64,000 bases of DNA from Perca fluviatilis (lineage: Eukaryota > Chordata > Actinopteri > Perciformes > Percidae). The stretch covers positions 15,844,749-15,908,748 of the forward strand of contig NC_053129.1 in NCBI RefSeq assembly GCF_010015445.1. The letters are read 5' to 3'. Shown here piece after piece: positions 21,481 to 37,000 of this stretch. Position numbers and translations under genes: made by a program. Below the pieces are notes generated by a model. That model saw only the letters and a list, made by a program, of their open reading frames with translations. It did no database searches and was not told the DNA's origin. How positions within the stretch are numbered: the stretch's first letter is position 1; every line of letters starts with the position of its first letter.

Positions 21481-23600
21481 CTGTGGTTGCTTTTTAGTAA
21501 ACACAGCTGTATAACATTGTAACATTGTAATCAAATATATAAATGAACTGCCAATAGCGCGAGTTGTGTGACAGTTGGCAGCCCTGACTTATGCAGGTAA
21601 TTTCCAGCAGGCTTTGCAAGAGAACAGAAAGTAAACAACCTTTCTATATTCTGAACATTTGCCAAATCTCAAATGTGGCTATGATACTCAGAAAAAAAAG
21701 TACTAGTGTTGTTTTGAGGTTAGTCTTTCACTCCCAGCTCAATGATATTATGGCAGATGACCTTAACTGCAGCAGCAGGGTATCTGTCTGTTAAATCCAG
21801 CTCAGGTGGAAAAAAAGAGCCACTGGCACATTTTTTATTTTATTTTTTTACATTTATTAAAGCAATTTGGCCTCAGTTAACCTTACCAGTACAGTTTATG
21901 ACACACAAACAAAAACACATTGTAAGTATAATGGGAGACATAATGGATGATCATTGTTCTCTCCCTACCACACTCCATTTTCATCTTCCTGCTCATTTCT
22001 CTCTCATTACATCTCTCATCGATGCTTTCCTTCTTACTCCACCTGTGTCAATATTAGAGGCCTTTCTCCATGACGTGTTAGCATACAGTTCACTGAGTTG
22101 TGTCATTTCAGACTAACTTTTCTCAGCGTGTTTTGAGTCAAAAAAAAGTCTCTACTTGTAGAGCAAAGCACCTCCTCTATTTTCTCCTCCACACTCTCCA
22201 TCAGTTTCTCTCTAATGTGTGGAGGATTGTAGAGCTGCACCACAAATCGCATAGATGAAGATGTAATTAACACCCCGAACACGAAGCTAACGCGTACATG
22301 TTGAGTGTAAGAAAAAAAAGAAAAAAGAAAGCACCTTTCTGTTGCTCTCATCCTCTCTTCATACGTGGTCTCTCCCTTTCACTACCCCCTCTTCTTATTT
22401 CATCAAACTTGCAAATCCCCCTCCCCAGTTCTACTCTGGCATCCTTTGTTGTCTCCTCCTTTCCTCCCCCTTTCAATAACGCATCTTTGAAATTGATAGA
22501 GAGGTGTGAGCATGTGCTGTGACATAAAGGTTTGTTTTTGCCCAAAAACTAAATCTAAATGACACATGAGAAACGCACCCTTGTTAAAAGGACTGTGTTT
22601 ATTATGATATACCTGTCATTCCTGTGCACACAGCTGGTAGTTGCTATAGAAACGTGTCACCTAGCAGCAGCACATGTAGTTGCTATAGGGACAATACATC
22701 ACATGACATCGCCTATAGATAACATCACAGAGGAAGTGTAGAGGAGGAATTTCATTTTTTTTTTTTAAATGTATGTAAGTATGTAAGAGTGTCTGTAAAT
22801 GTTCAAATGTTTCCAGTAACGGAATAAATCTGCTCCCTGATGGGCCAGGTACGTTATTTCAGTAGTTTGGTTGCCTCACTGTGAGTTTGCACAGATAAAC
22901 GGCAGGAGCAATTCATTATTAAAGTGATCACACAGAGGCTAAGTCATGATTTATTAAACACTAATTTAGGAAACTGCTTATTAAGACAGCGATGTGGAAA
23001 AGGGAGTGGTGGATTTCTCATTTATTTATAAGTTTTTTCTGATAGGAGGTGGAGAAAACTACAATTTATATTCATACAGTCTGCGTATGATCATCGTGTG
23101 AGTAACAGAGCCACAAATTGGGTGTTAGGCGTTGAGCACAAGTAACTGAATATTAACTTGTCGTTTCATGTGGTCACTGCCGGTGCGTCTGTTATGGCAG
23201 CATTTCGTTCTCTGTGCTCCGCTGGTTTCACTCCTGCCTTGTTAAAATCACAGATGCACTTGGCTTGTTTTCGGCTTCTGTCCTGTCATCACCGGCAAGA
23301 GAAGCACTCTCCTTTATTGCCAGGCCTTTCTTTTACACTCATCATTTCACCTCGTCTCCTTCAAAATAGTTTTTTACCATTGTTGTTAACTGTTCAGCTT
23401 TTTGTTCAGGCTTTCATTTTCTGGTCATGACTTAGACCCCTTTTCTCTCTTTCCTGTCTCCTTTCCTCTATCCTTCCCCTGTACTCACATCCATCCCTTT
23501 CTCGTCTCTCAGTAAACAGAGGAACTCTCTCCCCCTGCTCTTGAAACATTGTGTGGGTTCCTATTTGACGCACACCAAGGAGCGAAAGGAGCGAATCAAG

Positions 23601-23644
<44 letters not shown>

Positions 23645-26441
23645 AGAGAAAGAGAGAGAGAGCGAGCAGAAAAACCAGAGAAACAAGGCTGGTTGTGTTT
23701 GTCCTTGTGTGATTCACCATCTGTGGTAAAGCACTCTCCTACAGCAGTATTACCAATAAGATGATTGACATGAAAAATACATTAAGATGTGAGAAGGAGA
23801 AAAGAGGGTAGGAGGAGAGAACGTCTGGTCCTGTGTGTGATTCACACAGTTACTTTGAATACTAAAAGCTTTGTTGCTTTGAGATATGTAGAAGAAAAGG
23901 AGGGGAGAAAGAGGGACGTGACCAAATAAAAGAAAATTAAAATTAGAAACAGATTAAAATAGATATGAGGGGATAGAGGCTAGGGGGAGGAGAAAGACAA
24001 ACAGAAGGAGATGAGATGAGAAAGTCAGCTACAGTTAGGGTGGAGGAAAAGGAGATAAACGAGGAAAAAACATTATTTAGGGTCACAACCACAATGCATT
24101 AGCACACAGACTGAAAGTGAGAATGAAAGAAAGAGATTTGCAGAGTACAGATTTACAGTGCATTCTTGGAGGAAGAAAGAGAGACAGAGAGAGATGCGGA
24201 AGCAAGGAGGGAGAGAGGAATTAGAAAATAGACAGACGAAGGTCAAGGGTGTGTTCTTGTTCCCATGCTAAATCGGTTTTATCTTCTTATACAGTATACA
24301 CAGACATGCACACGGCACAGAACACTGGTAACCAAATAGATACCTCAGAACAACTTTGTTACTTACATCTTAATACACTTTTTTTGTCATTTAAAAAACA
24401 CAACCTATTATTAATCTACAACCTTACAGTGAAAACACACCGGACGTGAATTGTAGATCCCGCAAAGCATATAGCTTGATAGAAAGAGACAGGATGAGTG
24501 GGGAAAACGGTGGTAATTGTAGCCTATATGTGGCTTTGTGTGTGTGTGTGTGTGTGTGTGTGTCACTCTCTCTGTCTATCAGTCAGTCTCTCGCTCCATG
24601 TGCCTGATCGCATGTCTCGCTGTGAGAAGTCAAGACAGCCAAAATCACCATGAACCTAGGTGTTTTTATTTTGAAATGTGTTTTATTTTTGTAAAGTATC
24701 CGGCTGCACTGTGGTCTTCCTGTTTGTGATTACCCACCTGGCTTGACAAATTCGCTTGCGTCTCGCCCAAGAAATAGAGGCGACGCCGAAACGATCGCTG
24801 CAGCGTTCGGGACGACACGCTCGGGACGACACGCCCGCTCTGCGCCCGGTATGAACGGACAGACTGGATAACATGGGCGCCGAAATAAAAATAGCTGCGT
24901 CCCTTGTGTTTTCCTTGTTATGCTGGTGGCCCTTCTAGATCTTAAACCCTCAAATAATGCTCATGATTAGTACGATTTTTAAATGCTCTTTGGCTATTCA
25001 AGAAGGCTGAACAGCGATATACAGTGTATGTCTGGGGACAGCCTAATGCTGTGTTCACACCATAACGGGATCATTTGTGTTTTTAGTCGTGTTACTCACT
25101 TACGTGTGAGTTGGCCAGAGAGGATGAGGGGCTCCATGTAAACACCAACAACGTTTCCTTGCGCTGTGTCTTTCCGTCATCAACCATGGCCCAAATAACC
25201 ACTAAATAACTACTATTGTTGCTTTGTACATGTTCCGATACGTCAGAAAACCAAATGCCGTTGTGTCTGGGTTCATTATACATAATCCGGAGGCACACAC
25301 AGCTTGGTGAATTTCACCGCCCACAGACGGCTGCAATCGTGTTTTTCCTTCATTTCTGATTCAGGAGTCAGGAGAATCTCAACGCTGATAGGCTTTTGCG
25401 ACACAGCGTGTATGTTAAATGTGTGTAGGAGCGAGAAAATTATGCAAACGGTTTTAAAAATTCCAAAAATTCCATGTGAAGATGGTGCTTAAACTGAGGT
25501 GGTGATTCCATCTTACCAGTGTATGGCACTTGACACCTCAACTGCTGGGGGTTACTGTGGTGACTTTTAGTTTCATATTTTCAACCAAACTGTTACAGTT
25601 CATGAGCAGAAGTAACGACATGGCACCAAACAAAAACAGTCAATTTATTTGACGCAATGAAGTTAGCTACCTTTGCCAGAATTTGATCTGAAGAGGAATA
25701 CTTGAAATTGCCATCCACCTTGGACATTCAACATCAGATTTATTCAGTTTAATCCTCTTATTGTTAAACAGGACAGTGCTAATGTTCATGTGAGCCCAGA
25801 TTAACAGGCATTTAGAAACCAAATGATTCTTCCGGAATAAGCCTGTGTTTGTTTTAAACCATTTTCCCTTTAAAAACTATTAATAGATAGACATCTGAGC
25901 AGCTGGTGAGCAGAGAGACTATGATTCATTTGAATATTATGTCATAATTTCAGCACTGTATTTCCAATATAACAACTAAAACAACAATGTAAATAGTCAA
26001 CAATGCCAACAATAAAAATACAAATGATGGATTTGAATTAAAATGAATACAACATTTTTTTTTTTTACACACAAGCCATGTGTGTTTATCTCTTATCTTG
26101 TTTCCTGAGTTTCTCTCTCAAACACACAGGGAGAAAGCAGTCAACAAACCTCCTGCAGGCGTAAATGTTTGACTACACACACACACACACACACACACGC
26201 ACGCACGCACAGCCCTGCACATGTTGTCCTGAAGGCTGACGGCCAACAACATAAACATCACCAGTAAACAGAGGCGATTGTACTGGGTGTGTACATTTTT
26301 GTGTTCTTACATCTGTATCACTGCTAAACTGTCCAACAGCTCTGCATAAGTGGTCGTTTAGTCCCAGGGTACACACCAGATGCTGGACGTACAGTACATG
26401 TTAAATGTATTACTAATATGCTGCTGCATGTGTATCTGCAG
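21481..26441. other. Non-coding, probable tmem200a first intron
   Basis: Contains an (AG)n tract (23602-23660), a GT tract (24537-24563), a CA tract (26176-26210) and two X-box-like words, GTTGCTATAGAAAC at 22638-22651 and GTTGCTATAGGGAC at 22679-22692. Around 24.43-25.06 kb there is CpG-rich, repeat-like sequence with a GTGTTCACACC word. No exon was recognised. Confidence 0.5.
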
Positions 26442-26448
26442 GTTAAGT

Positions 26449-26576
26449 ATGACTGCAGCAGCAGGTGTGCTAACAGGCTTGGCTAAGCTAAAACGCCAAG
26501 ACTCCGCCCGCTCTCAGCACCGGCCCTTACCTACATCGCCGGGCCTGGGAAACTCCGCCCCAGAAGCTGCCCCCAG
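26449..26576 (+). CDS. tmem200a: tmem200a coding exon 1
   Basis: Acceptor CTGCAG at 26436-26441, seven untranslated bases, then ATG. Ends CCCAG|GTAATT in phase 2. Encodes residues 1-42 plus two bases, including the conserved KRQDSARSQ. Confidence 0.9.
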
Positions 26577-29500
26577 GTAATTCTTAGACTTCTTTTCATA
26601 ATTTCAATATTAAAGGCATTACAATTTCACTTTATGAGGTTTTTTAAAATTAATATGCGTTCCCCCAGCCTGCCTATGATCCCCCAGTGGCTAGAAATGG
26701 TGATAGGTGTAAACCGAGCCCTGGGTATCCTGCTCTGCCTTTGAGAAAATGAAAGCTCAGATGGGCCGATCTGGAATCTTCTCCTTATGAGGTCATAAGG
26801 AGCAAGGTTACCTCCCCTTTCTCTGCTTTGCCCACCCAGAGAATTTGGCCAACCCATGAGAGAGAGACATCATGGCTTTCAAACGAGCAAAGTGGCAGTT
26901 GGTCAAGGCTACACCCCCACCCTCCACCTTGCCCCCCCCTCTCTCCTCCTCAATAGCTACAGACACAGAAATGGCACATACTAAGGAAAGCTCATTGTGG
27001 GACTGGCTCTAGTGGCTGTAATTCTGCACCAAGACTGAATTTCGGGAAAGAGACTTCAGATACAGTATGAGGGGACCACTAAGGTCTATATAAAAGCATC
27101 CAAAGAGCATGTCATGGGACATTTAATACAAATATTACTACAGCCTGTATTTCCAAATGAGCTTTTTTTATCCACTACTTTTGGGCAACAGGGAATGGTA
27201 GCAGTTTATTTTGTGATTTATGACACTGGTATTAATGTTACAAAAAGCCAGCATTGACTATTCACAAAAAACCTAGTGTGTGCAAGGTGTTACAGTCCAT
27301 GCAAATGCTTTGCAATCTCTGTACACTTTTTGTATGGTGGCTATAATGATGTCACTAAATATATGTCTCCAAAAAAACTATCATTTCTGTTTTCTTTCCA
27401 TGCTTTTCACTTAGAAAGCGGAAACGACGCACCGATGTTGTGGTAGTACGTGGTAGGCTCCGCCTCTACTCCGCCTCCGGGTTTTTCCTCCTCCTTGGAC
27501 TGGTCATCTTGGCCATAGGGATCGCCATGGCGACGCTGGGTTACTGGCCCCACAGTGAAACCATGCCCTCGGCCAGATCGCCAACCGGAGGAGGATCTAA
27601 GCCAGCAACTGCTAGAGGAACATTTGGAGGAACATCTGCCACAGGAGAAGGAAACAGAGCCATGGTGGCCGTCACAGACAAGGACGTGGCTAACTCCAGC
27701 ACGAGTCATAATGTGCAAGGTCAGTGAGCACAGGAATGAAAAGTTAACCACGGTTGTTTCATTAAATTGGTTCTGAAGGGTGATTTTTTTAAATGGACTG
27801 AGTCAGTTTATCTGTACTCTCCCTAACGCTTTTTTTCTGCTCCATGGTTTATAAATTCAAATTCCTTATGTTGAATGGCTCCTACGCTCTGCATGTAGGT
27901 TCGCCCTCCAAGCAGACTGGGGGCGCTCTGACACGGTTCCTGGAACAGCATCGTCACTCTGAGAGGATGAAGATGTTCGGGCCTTTCACAATGGGCATTG
28001 GGATTTTCATCTTCATCTGTGCTAATGCCATTCTTCATGAAAACAGAGACAGAGAAACTAAGGTAGGTAGTACAAATTAAATACTAGAGTTGCCAGTGGA
28101 TTTTGAGGGTCTACATGCTAGCCGATAAACTGTAACAGGAAATATAAACAGAACTGATATTGCCTTGCCACATTGGAAACACTGATAATGTGCAGAGATC
28201 GGTTGTACAAAAGGTTATGAAGGACAATTTAGAACAGGTTTTTCAATTCTAAAACACAAAACCTGAGTCAATAGAATATGTAATTATAATATTCCTCCCC
28301 AACAATGTATTCTCATTTCAGTTCTTCCTCCACTCTCTACAAAATGAGGGGCATGCACAGTGCAGTCATCCATATTCATCATCTCTACTAACAGGCAAAT
28401 CATATTTCTGCCAACCTCATAACATCCCTAGCTCTGCAGTTCCCCTCTGATCACATTTCTTCTGCTCTTATGCCCTCTCTTTTTCTTCTTTGATTCGATT
28501 CAGGTCACAAAACATCCAACATACACACACACACATTTAAAAGAATATGTAACATTCTCAGGTCATCCAATTTATCCAACTTATGCTACGACATGTCAGA
28601 GATGTTCACAAGTCATTTTTTGGAAGTCCAAGTCGAGTCTCAAGTCTTTGAGGGGCAAGTTCAAGTCAAGTCTCAAGTCTTTTGCCACAAGTCCAAGTCA
28701 AGTCTCAAGTCTCTGGCCATCTGATCTGGATACAACTATAACGATACAATTTGCCTGTTCCCAGCATTAGCACAACACTTTGCGATGGTTAGCGTGTTAC
28801 CTGTGACGATATATGCTAAATTTAACGTCTCTTTCACATTAGCAAGTGACTGACCTATCTGGGTGCGTTTTGAGATGCCTGAGGAAGTTCGACGTTGTTG
28901 ATCTGGCATCATTTATCTTGGTACCACACACCTTGCATGTAGCTGTTCGGTCACTGCCACTGTTTACGAAGTTAAAGTTTAAAGCAAAACTAATGACAAA
29001 AGGCACAACTCCGGGAGGACTTGGTGTCCACATCGTCAATGCATTTTTTGATACGTGAGAGCGCGCACAAAAGGATAGTGCTTGCGTTACGTTGCACATT
29101 ATGGCAAAGGGCAGGGGACGTGCAGCTCGTCATACGTTTCCCCAACGTATATGCGCCAATAAAAGAAAATAGAAATACATGAATGAATTTAGATTTAAAA
29201 AGTAAAAATAATTGCATGAAAACAGGTTGTTGACGAGTCTCGAAGCTTGAATCAGAGTCAAGCCTGAAGTCTCTTGGGTCGAGTCACAAGTCAAGTCTGA
29301 AGTCACTGTTTGTGCGACTTAAGTGCGACTCGAGTCAGAGTCTCGGACTCGAGTCCCCATCTCTGCGACATGTACTACTATTAATATATTTCTCTTCTGC
29401 ACTAGATAATCCACATGAGAGACATGTACTCCACCGTCATTGACATCCATCGCCTCAGGCAGAGAGAGCAAAAGCAACACCATCACCGCAACAGCACCTA

Positions 29501-30521
29501 TGCAAGAGAAGTTGGGGATCTTCGAGCCTTTGGAGCCGATAACGCAGCCTGGTTGGCCAGCAACTCTCCCCTGGCGTATTCCTCTCGGGCCGGAGGGGGA
29601 GGGTCTACAGAAGAAGAGGAGGGGCTGTTAGTGGACGAGGATTTTCACAGACACAGGGGGCAGGCCAAGCTGGATTGTAGCTTTGCGGGGCTGCTGGCGC
29701 CGCTCTACAAGGATCGCCCCTTCTGCGGCCCGGGCCTTGGGCTGGCTCGCTCAGATTCAGTACGCCACCAGTGGTCGGTGGACGGAGATGGGGGGAAGGG
29801 AGGACACCATGCACGCTCTATCGTTTCCTCCTCCTTATCTGCATTTACTCTCCCCGTTATAAAACTCAACAACTGCGTTATTGACGAGCCGGAGATGGAG
29901 GCGATAACTGAGGAGGAGAGAGGAGGAGAGAGGAGAGGCGGGCAGACGTCCCAGTCTCTGAGCTCCATGGAGTCTCTGGTGGTTCCTGTACCATCTGTTG
30001 CCAAGGCTTCCAAACCGCCAAGCTTACACCGGAGTAACTCGGCCTCCTCTTCCTCTCGCTGCTCCTCTGTCTCCTCTTGCTCCCTCTCCCCTGCTCCCTC
30101 CTCTACCTCAGGCTGCTGGCTCTCCCCGGGAGCAGCAAGGAGTGACTTTGGCTCCAACTCCTCCTTGCACATGCTCGGCAGCCACTCCAAATCTCTGGAC
30201 CTGGAGCGTAGGCCGAGCATGCTCAGCGTGCACCCCGAGCAGCGCAAGCACCCCAGCTGGCCCCGCCTCGACCGTAGCAACAGCAGCCGTAGTAACAGTG
30301 GCAATCGGGGCAGCAGTAAAGGCTACATGCGGCTGGAGGACAGGGAAAGCGAGCAAGGGGAGCGGCTGTTAGATGCGTCAATGTCTGTTACAGACAGGCG
30401 CGACTACAGTAAGCGGGAGAAGCTCCTAATGATATCCAGGTCGCATAATAATCTGAGTTTTGAGCACGACGAGTTTAACAGCAGTACACTGAAGAGGGGC
30501 AGCTCTGAGACTCGATTCTGA
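26449..30521 (+). CDS. tmem200a: TMEM200A-like two-pass membrane protein (four coding exons)
   Basis: Exons 26449-26576, 27415-27719, 27899-28062 and 29406-30521 join in phase with consensus GT-AG borders into 570 codons. The N terminus has [18 protein letters not shown], then a basic stretch, DVVVVRG, TM1 at about residues 66-86 ending LGYWP, a variable 60-residue loop, and TM2 at about 172-190 within [20 protein letters not shown], followed by ENRDRETK. The long tail holds [51 protein letters not shown] and [17 protein letters not shown] [20 protein letters not shown], and ends ETRF. These blocks match human TMEM200A (491 residues) better than TMEM200B or C. Its molecular function is unknown. 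The start is the only in-frame ATG after the acceptor at 26440-26441. Confidence 0.93.
26610..27126. mobile_element. TTAA-type MITE, fuller copy, inside tmem200a intron 1
   Basis: Starts TTAA-AGGCATTAC and ends GCATGTCATGGGACA-TTAA. It shares long blocks with 8300-8685 and 48680-48875 and retains the palindromic middle TCCTTATGAGGTCATAAGGA. It begins 33 bases after the exon 1 donor and makes up 517 of the intron's 838 bases. Confidence 0.85.
27415..27719 (+). CDS. tmem200a: tmem200a coding exon 2 (first membrane segment)
   Basis: Acceptor TTTTCACTTAG, donor CAAG|GTCAGT. Encodes the basic KRKRR run, DVVVVRG, the TM1 helix [20 protein letters not shown] and YWP, then a Gly/Ser/Thr-rich loop that is not conserved. 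Confidence 0.92.
27899..28062 (+). CDS. tmem200a: tmem200a coding exon 3 (second membrane segment)
   Basis: Acceptor GCATGTAG, donor CTAAG|GTAGGT, ending in phase 0. Encodes [20 protein letters not shown] and the TM2 helix to HENRDRETK. Confidence 0.92.
28597..29365 (-). mobile_element. Non-autonomous hAT element inside tmem200a intron 3
   Basis: Ends are CAGAGATG...CATCTCTG, flanked by the 8 bp duplication CGACATGT at 28589-28596 and 29366-29373, diagnostic of hAT. Subterminal arrays of AAGTCAAGTC/GAGTC words occur at both ends. An inner fragment encodes a BED-type zinc finger on the minus strand. Confidence 0.92.
28839..29099 (-). pseudogene. BED-type zinc-finger remnant of a hAT transposase
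   Basis: The frame contains [20 protein letters not shown] followed by HLKTH, i.e. the C-x2-C...H-x3-H of a BED finger, the DNA-binding domain at the N terminus of hAT transposases. No catalytic domain follows; only this piece is kept. Confidence 0.8.
29406..30521 (+). CDS. tmem200a: tmem200a coding exon 4 (cytosolic tail) with stop
   Basis: Acceptor CTTCTGCACTAG, first codons [15 protein letters not shown], stop TGA at 30519-30521. The tail is Ser-rich (residues about 400-440) with conserved islands near the end. Confidence 0.93.
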   Translation: MIHMRDMYSTVIDIHRLRQREQKQHHHRNSTYAREVGDLRAFGADNAAWLASNSPLAYSSRAGGGGSTEEEEGLLVDEDFHRHRGQAKLDCSFAGLLAPLYKDRPFCGPGLGLARSDSVRHQWSVDGDGGKGGHHARSIVSSSLSAFTLPVIKLNNCVIDEPEMEAITEEERGGERRGGQTSQSLSSMESLVVPVPSVAKASKPPSLHRSNSASSSSRCSSVSSCSLSPAPSSTSGCWLSPGAARSDFGSNSSLHMLGSHSKSLDLERRPSMLSVHPEQRKHPSWPRLDRSNSSRSNSGNRGSSKGYMRLEDRESEQGERLLDASMSVTDRRDYSKREKLLMISRSHNNLSFEHDEFNSSTLKRGSSETRF

Positions 30522-30800
30522 AGACGCTGAACTAAAGGTTGAAGACAGTTCTGTAAATTCGTCTCCAGACAGTATGAGTGTACAGCGCGGGAGAGAGGAA
30601 ACTTAAACGTGGTTTCAAAGAAACTTTTTTTTGGAGCAGCAGGCTGGAGAGTAGTGAGTAATGGTCCATCTTGCGCAGTAGAAGATTCAGGGACGCTGAA
30701 CGCCTGCTGTACCAGGTCCAGAGGTGCTGTTCCGTATTTGACCCTGACCTGTGAGCTCTGTTAAGGGAGACGTTCCCTACAGGGATCAATAAAAAATAAA
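30522..30800 (+). terminator. tmem200a 3' UTR with candidate poly(A) signals in a LINE-like tail
   Basis: Two AATAAA words at 30788-30793 and 30795-30800 follow GACGTTCCCTACAGGGATC, a sequence like the 3' tails of L2/Rex-type fish LINEs. If used, the 3' UTR would be about 280 bases and its end would be repeat-derived. A distal signal further right is possible. Confidence 0.45.
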
Positions 30801-31882
30801 TCATATCATCAGTCTCCTTTATACATAGTGTTAAATGCTTTCATTCCAGCAGCTGCTGGTATAATCAAGGACACACTGGAAGCACTTTGAGGAAGTTTCT
30901 CTCTCCGCAGGTGGCAGTGACACAAAGGCATAGACGCACTGAGGATAATAATGATCATTTTCAACTGATCTACTGGTCTCGACACAAAAACAGATATGAA
31001 AACTTAACCAGAATCAGCCTGTAACTTATAGCCTGGTGTAAACCTATATAAGAACACGTAATGGACAAGGCTCCAAAAGACATATCTTAGTAGTACAGGA
31101 TTTGTTTATAAGGTGGTTCATGTATGTCTGTGTGTCTGTTTGATCCTCAGATCGTAGCAGATGTTGACATCCACACAAGTCAAACAAAACCAGTTACTAT
31201 AACGTAAATACGCTACAGCACAGATATGAGTTAAATCAAGATGCTGCAGGCTGCAAAATACAATAACGGAGTCAATGTTGTCCTTGCTGCCCTTTCCCCA
31301 AGAAATATAGTAAGAAGTTTTGTATGTCTGCTAGAAAACTAAAAGTAACAATCTCCGTCTATGGCTTTGCTAGAGGCATCTTGAGTTTATTTCTTACTAG
31401 GAAAGATCTTGATTGACTTCACTCAGGATATCACGTTGTCTACGTTGATCATTTTTTTAGAGCTATTCACAAAGCTATTCAGTATTAGAGAAAGCCCTAA
31501 CATTTGAATATTTATAGACTTGAGTATGAAGTATGATAAATTAGGGTGGTAACCAATGATTATTCTCATTAGTTTAGTTCAGTATTTTGATCAATCAGTG
31601 CTCTAAATGTCAAAATTTATGACAAATAATCACATCTGAGGTACTTCTACTTGTTAAATGACTTAAACAATTGATTAAGAGAAATGTCATTGATTCATTT
31701 CAAGTCAATCAGCAATTTTTTTACTCTGCACTATTGAAAAAACAATATTTGAAACAAAAATCTGTATAAATGAGACTGTAATGTACTGCCATTTCACTCG
31801 AGCCAACAGTAAATCACCATGTGCACATTTATCTTGTGCTATATGTATAAACTGTGTGTATAAATCCAGGAAGCTGTAATAT
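30801..31882. other. Intergenic or distal 3' UTR, no feature recognised
   Basis: AT-rich single-copy-looking sequence without exon-like segments. Confidence 0.5.
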
Positions 31883-31886
31883 TTAA

Positions 31887-32468
31887 AGTCCAACTGAAGT
31901 TGTCTTGTCTGCTACAGCATACATATCTGCTTTTAAACAACAACCCACATTTGCTTTCCTGCTATCGTTTCCTTCTTATCTAACCTACAAAATTGAAAAT
32001 ACACGTCTTGCCCTTGTAGTTGTTGAACGAGCGACCAAACAAACATTCACTGAGGAAAAGTGAACAGCAACATCGGTTTGCAGGCTACATAGCTAATGAG
32101 CTGCTCAGCTGCAGCACATTAAACAGCATGTAGAAGTACCTGCAAACAGAACTTTGGTTCGGTTACCGTAGATGCTGGTTTTTAACACAGTCTTCACATG
32201 ACATGTACACTACAGCACAAGTTTGTTTACTTTGTCTCTCGTTCCCTAGGGTGTAACACTGGCACTCTGGCAGCCTGCAAGCTACTGTCAATCAAACAAA
32301 GACACGCCTCTCCAGCCGGCTGAGACTAAAAGGAGCATTTCTGTTATTTCCCCCAAGACCTTTAAAAAACAGACACAAAACTATAAACAATGCATTAAAA
32401 AAAAAAACATGTTGACATTAGATATTTGACTGCAAAAAGGAATGTCCAAATGTAATTTCAGTTGGACT
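31887..32468. mobile_element. TTAA-type MITE (AGTCCAACTGAA family), copy 1
   Basis: Inverted ends AGTCCAACTGAAGTT / AATTTCAGTTGGACT inside TTAA duplications (31883-31886, 32469-32472). Interior blocks recur in reverse orientation at 55.18-55.44 kb. Confidence 0.85.
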
Positions 32469-32472
32469 TTAA

Positions 32473-36640
<4,168 letters not shown>

Positions 36641-36685
36641 TAACCGTATACAAACTGGGAACTATAGTCTCAGAAGGCGAAGCAC

Positions 36686-36798
36686 TGCTACTTGGGCGGA
36701 GTGATCAGCGCAACACCTGAAAAGCACCGTTGTTACGCTCTGCTCCTCACCACGGGGCTTCTCGTGTGCTGCGAGCAAATCACTCCGCCCAAGTAGCA
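36686..36798. repeat. Perfect 20-base inverted repeat with 73-base loop
   Basis: The arms 36686-36705 (TGCTACTTGGGCGGAGTGAT) and 36779-36798 are exact reverse complements. The loop is CpG-containing (CACCACGGGGCTTCTCGTG). It looks like a fold-back transposon fragment; no target duplication was found. Confidence 0.7.
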
Positions 36799-36906
36799 GA
36801 AGTAGCAGTGCAGTTGCTGGATGCCAAATGTTTAATGGTCTTTACTGTACCAGCAGAGTATCTAATTAATTTGAAAGTGATACAGGGATGTGTAGAATTG
36901 CGCGCG

Positions 36907-36907
36907 C

Positions 36908-36998
<91 letters not shown>
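36907..36998. repeat. (CA)n microsatellite
   Basis: Pure CA run preceded by GCGCGC. Confidence 0.98.

Positions 36999-37000
<2 letters not shown>

Noticed and set aside
29705..30372. Long frames overlapping tmem200a exon 4 in other frames and on the minus strand
   Set aside because: Shadows of a GC-rich, Ser-rich coding exon; they have no homology blocks, while the plus-strand frame matches TMEM200A.
29998..30521. Assignment as tmem200b or tmem200c
   Set aside because: The C-terminal blocks ([24 protein letters not shown]) and the neighbouring tmem244 exons fit TMEM200A best. Paralogue naming still needs a tree.
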